From the NCBI GenBank assembly GCA_002118135.1, contig BDIU01000306.1, positions 62,001 through 126,000 of the forward strand: a stretch of 64,000 nucleotides of DNA. The letters are read 5' to 3'. Positions within the stretch are counted from its first letter, which is position 1, and each line of letters begins with the position of its first letter. Below are positions 58,901-64,000 of the stretch, in pieces. The stretch comes from Trebouxia sp. TZW2008. Its lineage: Eukaryota > Chlorophyta > Trebouxiophyceae > Trebouxiales > Trebouxiaceae. Position numbers and translations under genes: made by a program. Below the pieces are notes generated by a model. It worked only from the letters and a program-made list of their open reading frames with translations, was not told the DNA's origin and did not search any database.

Positions 58901-61900
58901 TGCAACATCATTGCATGCTAGGGCAACAGCCCTGAAGGTGGCTTGCGATAAGGCACTTGCATACTCAGTGCCGTCAGTATCCCCACCACCTACACAACGT
59001 AATTGCCTATATTCAGAAACAGTCAGGTATTACTGCTGATGGCATCTGCAGCAGAGCGTAATGACACCCGGCACTGCATTTACAGCGAGTGCCTGAGCCA
59101 CATGGTGTCAGCATGACGTTGCAGGGCACATCTGCTTGCTCTGATGACAGCACGCAAACTCGTCTTTGCAAAGAGACATGCTCTGCAGCATGTTTGACTG
59201 ATCCAGGTGCTGCTTGTTTGTTGATCGCCATGTGTACTGGGTGACACTTGCAGTGTGTCCAAAGGTGTATAACCCCATTGGCCGCTCCTTACCTCTGCCT
59301 GTCATCAATTGCAGCTATTCTGCCTGCATTCTTGACAAAGCAAACATTGTTCAGCGCTCTTGCCTGCAATCTGTGGCTTTGACAGGGACTCCTGATGCTC
59401 TCTGAGCTGAGCAGTGTGAGCCTCCAGCAGTTGTTGATGCGCATATGCTTTGCTGATTGCAGCAGCTGCCAGGCTGGTTGCTTTTCGCCTATCCATGGCT
59501 TTTGTGCTGGAGCTTTGTATTTGGGCTTTTAGCACAAGGCTCAGTTGCTGCCGCCGCTGCTCAACTTCCTCCCTTTGCTGCTCTATTCTGTCATACCTGC
59601 ATCACAAAACGCCCACTTCACTAAAGCCAGATTGCTTTTCAGCCCATGTACATGCAACAATGATGGATAAGAGTTGAGCAATCATGTTGAACATGATCAA
59701 CATGCAGTTCAACATGATTGCTCAACTCTTATCCAATCATGTTGAACTGCTGTCAGGCCACAGCAGTTGCCATGGCCTTGGTCATTTTGTGTATACTGCT
59801 GGACACTTTTGCTGGCCTTACTATGCAAGCATGACAGAACAAGTCAAGATTACGTCAGTCAATCAAGGCTATATGCTTGCAGCTTTCCAATACCATTTGT
59901 TGTCATACAGCTCACCCACGTTTGACAGCAAGGAATTCAGCAGTGAAACAAAGCCATGCAAGGCAAAGATGCTGTGCCAAATTGAGAGCAGACACATAGC
60001 AGACTAGCATGTGCGCCATTGGTACCTTGTTTGCCAGTCAGGATCAGACCAATCTATATCCTGCGGCTGGGCACACTGAGCATCAGCTGTGCTCAGAAGC
60101 TGCGCAGCTTCATCACAGCGCCTCTCAGCAATTACAATGTCAAGGTCCTCAAGGGCTTCTGCCCAGTTCTGCCCTTCAGGGCTCTCTCGCCACTCTGAAG
60201 CAGCCCCACTGCTGCTGACCTCACTTGCTGTGTTCCTGCCGTGCCGCTGAACTATGATTGACACACAGCAACAACAACACATAGAGTGATAGTGAACTTT
60301 TGTGTGTGGTGCTTGCATGTTGCATGTGTGTATAGCAGTGGTGGCTCAGGCTCAGTGTGGCCCATGCACAAGTGATCTATGACACACAGTGTCAACACTA
60401 CGTCCAGCAGAGTCCTTGTTGAGCCCATTGTTCCGAATATGATGAAAGGGCTGACCTGGCAGCACCAGATGGGGTGGCAACTTCTCTCAGGGCTGCCATG
60501 ATATTGCTGCTGTTGCCCAGCAGAGCCCTTACTGCCTGCATCTCCCCTTCCAGCTTGGCAATGCCCTACAAGCCAGCTATCACAATAAGCACATTAGCAA
60601 TAGCAGGGTGCCTCTTGGGCATGTGTGGCACAAGTGTTGTCTTGCCAAGCCGGCCAGCCATCACAGTGCAGTGCCATAGTTGTCAACAGGTATATCTTAG
60701 CAAGGCAAAGTGCTGTGCTCTGAGATGCCAGATGTGACAAGCAAGACATGGTGCAGAGATTGTGCTGAGGTAGCTGACAGCCCCATAGCAAGTGGTGTGT
60801 CCAAAGGATAGTGCTGTAGAATGCTGCAGCCTCATGCACAGACCCCAGCATAAGCCATTTGTGCCTGATGATGCTGTTGAAGCATCACTGTGTTGAAACA
60901 TTGCTGTGTTGAAGCATCATTATGTGCTATGCAAAATACCTGACAGGCCTGGATGAAGTGGTGGTAGTTGTCATGCACCGTCTTCCTGATCTGCTCAGCA
61001 CAGTCTGCATCCACTGCTGCCAGATCAGCTCTCAGCTGATCAATGCCCTTCTCTGACATTCCCTGTCACATCTCAGCAGTATATGTTGGCATGTTGTACG
61101 CACAGCGATTGTGCCCCACAGCTTGACATGTCGCATTCGCTTGTACATACAGGGACACAGTCAAGCAGTATACATCTATTTTGATGCTTTGCGTAGTCGA
61201 GGGCATGATACTGACTAGGCTGATGGTGTGCACAATGATTGGGTGCTGTTGATGCCACCCTCAACAAGTTGTGGCATTGTGTTCAGTCAAAGACTGTCAG
61301 AGCATAAGAATGAACCCTACCTGCAAGTCAAAGTTTCCAGGTTCATACATTGCCATCTGCTGCTGCGTCAGGCCAGATGCACTGTCCCTCCGTCCTGCTC
61401 AGTACAACATATTTGCATGACCCATGACAGCAAACAGTAATCTCATGTCATATTATGCGTGTCATCTTGTTGTCATCAGTTTTTGTGTCAGAGAGTACAT
61501 GAGAGACTGTACGAAGGCAGCTTAGCAAGCAAACGAACAGTATGCATGCATGTAGCAAACACAAAAGTTGAGCAAAAGTAGAAGTTGCGCATGGACTTGG
61601 TGACTGGTAGTAATTGCCGCACCTTTATAACCTGACCTCCTTCCAATGTCATCAGCAAGCTTAACTGCACTTTTCCTGAACAACTTGAGTTTTGATTGTT
61701 TCTCCTTACGTGCACTGCAAACACAATCAGGGGAGATTTGCTTCGGCCATGGCTGCTACTGTATCCTGCATATAAGAAGTGTTCTCTGCACTGGCCACCT
61801 GGGGTATGCTGCCAAGGTGGGCGAGTCTGTATCTGAGATGGAGTCCTTTGAGGGGGCTGACGTCTCTATATGCTTGGCGGAGGCGGTGTCGCTGTTGCTC

Positions 61901-62049
61901 AAGATACTGGACATTGAAGCCCTGTTGCAGAAGTCGAATTAAGCTCATCAGTGCCGTTGCACATGTGTACGACGCCGCTTGTGACCAGACAAGAACTTGT
62001 ACCGGGAGGCAGAGCGGCCCTGGCTGGAAGCACGGCTTTTGAACGACAT
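55979..62049 (-). CDS. EXO84: Exocyst complex component EXO84
   Basis: Exons 1-6 and 8-11 join in phase: 62003-62049, 61799-61921, 61623-61714, 61321-61394, 60940-61062, 60456-60565, 60026 to about 60245 (acceptor ambiguous), 59364-59596, 58830-58989, 58272-58446, 57722-57802. Then come exons in 56.8-57.4 kb and a C-terminus ending about 55979. Starts MSFKSRASSQGRSASR. Plant EXO84 landmarks in order: GMSEKGIDQLRADL and NYHHFIQACQ; KLEGEMQAVRALL; WAEALEDLDIVIAERRCDEA; AHQQLLEAHTAQLREHQESL; EYASALSQATFRAVALACND; QLVKQHALSPFAMP; AGHLVSTVQSS. EXO84 is one of eight exocyst subunits tethering secretory vesicles at the plasma membrane. The C-terminal third could not be assembled with confidence. The intron after exon 8 has a GC donor (CAG|GCAAGA). 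Confidence 0.85.
56050..57430 (-). repeat. Tandem exon duplications in EXO84
   Basis: Three overlapping partial copies occur. Copy A (57270-57420) encodes GLTHTLPSAGHLISTVQN; copy B (57003-57250) is complete and open, encoding GLTHTFPSAGHLVSTVQS through GISDAFQAYTSALTAGFQ; copy C (56822-56920) repeats only the second half, GIPDAFQAYNSALTAGFQ. A second duplicated pair further on encodes ELADAGIELTRTMAE (about 56,235-56,285) and VLVEAVMELTSTMAE (about 56,090-56,145). All retain AG or GT boundaries. Confidence 0.8.
59665..59734. repeat. Perfect 28-bp inverted repeat (hairpin) in an EXO84 intron
   Basis: Arms 59665-59692 and 59707-59734 are exact reverse complements (left arm starts GGATAAGAGTTGAGCAATCA), separated by a 14-nt loop. 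The final 14 nt of the left arm (CAATCATGTTGAAC) recur once more at 59734-59747. It lies in the intron between the exons ending 60026 and starting 59596. No flanking target-site duplication is evident. Confidence 0.92.
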
Positions 62050-62389
62050 TGCCGTTTGCACCGAAAATGTCCCAGCTACTAAGAAGTCAGGGCGTAGCCC
62101 ATACGTCGCTCCGGCAGAGGTATCGAGGCAGATGGCTGATCAAGCGTGATCACCGTGTTATGTTCGAGGGACGGGCTCTCGATTGCATTCAATCATCTAG
62201 ATACCGTCACTGCCGTCCTTTGTCTGCATTCAAGTTAATCTGGGAGCGCCACATGCGTTGCGATCTTGGGTGCACGAAGTGCTTCACATGTGTGTGCGTG
62301 CGTCTGTGTCGGTTATGGTGTTCGTCTTCGCGCGTACGCTGCGACAGTGGCAAGCGTCTTTCACCTTTACGGTAGTCCTTTGCATCTGC
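62050..62389. promoter_or_regulatory. Bidirectional promoter region, EXO84 / mitochondrial-type gene
   Basis: 340 bp separate divergent ATGs at 62049 (minus) and 62390 (plus). The sequence lacks the TGC/CAG bias of neighbouring exons. No TATA box is obvious. Confidence 0.45.
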
Positions 62390-63999
62390 ATGATTCCTTC
62401 AAGGCTTGCTTCAAGACTCCTCTTGCGCATTCGCGCGGCTGCTGCAGCTAACGATCTTGCATTGTTACCCATTTGCAACGCGTTGCGGACTGACAAACGA
62501 CCCTTGACATTGTGGTCTACATCCTCTGCGAGTTCGTTGCAATATTTCGCAACAAATGGCCAAAAGCGAGGTTTTGCCAGCTCTGCAGATGCAGCTAAAG
62601 GTACTCACCAGCTTGCCATCACCAGCTGCGAGCTTCAGCACTGTTGACTGCTGCTTTACGTTAAAAGCACGCTGTAAATCAGCCAAAACAACGTGACTGA
62701 ACATTCATTTCCTGTGGGGTGAAGAGTCAAACTTTGGGCGAGACCTGCAAGTACGCTTTGTGCGCATTATTGCCTTTGGGATGATTTTGGTGGCAGCAAC
62801 CAAGGTTGTGCCTATGATGTGTAGGTACTTGCCTTCCTGTCTGTTTTGTCATGTCTACAATCCACATGTTTTGCAGCTTTGATTACATGTCAACTATCGC
62901 ACGTGAGCTGCAGTCCTGAGCACAGTTCCACACGCAGTCCAACTGTGTGATGCCAAGGAGCCTCTGATGCAGGCAAGTCTGTTTCTGTACAGCTGACATG
63001 CCTGCAAAGCAAAGTTTGTGCTGTTAGGCCTCATGATGGGAATCTCTATTTATGAAGGCAGTTTGAGACTGCTGCTTTAGAGCAGCAACCAGCAACTGAC
63101 ATGCCTGCAAGATTACAGCCTGCCTCATGTCAGTCAGATCATCAATTTTGGCTGTTGCAGAAGCTGCAGCAAACAAAGCTGGCATGTAATGACACACAGC
63201 CTGCCTTGTGTCAGTCAAACCATTTTGGTTGTTGCAGAAGCTGTCACAGACACAATTGGTGAATGACAACTCATAGCCTGCCGTGTTTCAGTCAAACCAA
63301 TTTGGCTGTTGCAGAAGCTGCAGCAAACACAGCTGGCACGCCAAAACTCACAGCCTGCCTTGTATCAGTCAGGCCGTTTTGACTGTTGCAGACATCTGCA
63401 GCTAGTAGAGTTCACAGACTGGCAGAAAATGATAAACACTTGAAAGAGCTAGTGGATGCTGATGTGCCTCAAAAGCTGCTAGTCATGCTCAAGCCTGATG
63501 TTGATCCAGGTAACAACACCCAAATGTAGTGATGTTAGAATTGGATGATGGGCTTGTTTGCTGCAAGTCGGCAGCATTGCAGGTTTGCTATGTTGCACTT
63601 TGTGTCGGCAACATGGTACGTACATGGCAGCAAGTCAGCTGGTTACAATGTTGCAGGTGTTGCAACAGCGGTCTTGTCAGCTGTCAAGGAGCTCAGTCGA
63701 CTGCCAGAAGGCATCGCAGCCCTCAAATCAGCAGGTGACATCGTCAGCTTCTTTTGCCTGTCTTTGTGCATGCATTACATGTGCGCTCAGTGCACTCATC
63801 AACTGGCCTTTGCACTCTGCTGGTTGGAAGAAATGTCCATCATGATAGTTCATTTGAGAGACAGAGTAAGTTTATGCTATTAGACATCATGACAGAAGCA
63901 ATGGTGCTAAGAAGCTTCCTGAAAGTCATGTCACATTGCCAATCCACAGAATGCTGTGCGATGTTGTGCTGTCTGTGTTTTTACCTATGGAAGTGCTGT
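62390..63999 (+). CDS. Protein with mitochondrial presequence, armadillo-like helices (3' end outside window)
   Basis: Exon 1, 62390-62600, encodes MIPSRLASRLLLRIRAAA and, further on, QKRGFASSADAAK: an R/A/S/L-rich amphipathic presequence with an RGFAS-type cleavage site. Exon 2, 63402-63509, in phase, encodes RVHRLAENDKHLKELV then VPQKLLVMLKPDVDP. A later exon, about 63656-63734, in phase, encodes VATAVLSAVKELSRLPEG then IAALKSAG. The helical pattern resembles ARM/HEAT repeats; this is inference, no family recognised. A 33-bp microexon near 63,583 is possible but optional. The gene continues past the window. Confidence 0.5.
63100..63395 (+). repeat. Four tandem 77-81 bp units, each with a splice-acceptor-like TGTTGCAG
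   Basis: Units with CAGCCTGCC at 63116, 63197, 63274 (TAGCCTGCC) and 63351 share CAGTCA-(A/G)-(A/G)CC-(A/G)TTTTGG-(C/T)TGTTGCAGAAGCTG. The array ends eight bases before the acceptor of exon 2 (63402) of the mitochondrial-type gene. It looks like serial duplication of the polypyrimidine/AG region together with an exon start. Confidence 0.8.
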
Positions 64000-64000
64000 G

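Overview
This window is nuclear DNA of a chlorophyte green alga. The evidence is the gene content (a plastid POR1-chaperone CPP1, a plastid-type rhodanese, plant-type NAD kinase, plant-type exocyst EXO84), short GT-AG introns in nearly every gene, TGTAA polyadenylation-like signals after some stops, and coding sequence rich in CAG/GCA runs. A trebouxiophyte is plausible, but the sequence does not settle the genus. All gene models below were built by hand, checking splice sites and reading phase. Where the exon coordinates are listed the phases close; where they do not, I say so.

Layout. 1-19.3 kb: one very large minus-strand gene whose first exon is at 19,268 and which runs off the left edge. 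It has a short N-terminal region with a possible PH-like fold, followed by thousands of residues of low-complexity and internally repeated sequence. 19.3-21.2 kb: its promoter region plus ambiguous minus-strand coding-like pieces. 21.2-28.9 kb: a minus-strand Sfi1-like centrin-binding-repeat protein. 29.1-31.7 kb: a small plus-strand unknown gene, then CPP1. 32.4-36.3 kb, minus strand: rhodanese-domain protein, then coatomer zeta. 36.7-43.7 kb, plus strand: proteasome beta-7, then NAD kinase. 44.35-46.4 kb: U1-type C2H2 zinc-finger protein. 47.3-54.7 kb, minus strand: two paralogous GATA-like zinc-finger proteins in tandem, with shared downstream repeat sequence. 55.1-55.5 kb: a small, probably plastid, protein. 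56.0-62.0 kb, minus strand: EXO84. 62.4 kb to the right edge, plus strand: a protein with a mitochondrial-type presequence.

The genes are unrelated housekeeping functions and form no pathway cluster. The most striking property of the window is structural. At least six genes contain short tandem duplications (about 33-250 bp) that copy an exon boundary together with adjoining intron, including NAD kinase, EXO84, the Sfi1-like gene, the large minus-strand gene and the right-edge gene. Several copies keep splice sites and open frames; others have decayed. Three phase-checked GC-AG introns, a perfect 28-bp inverted repeat inside an EXO84 intron, and the GATA-like tandem pair are the other observations worth following up.
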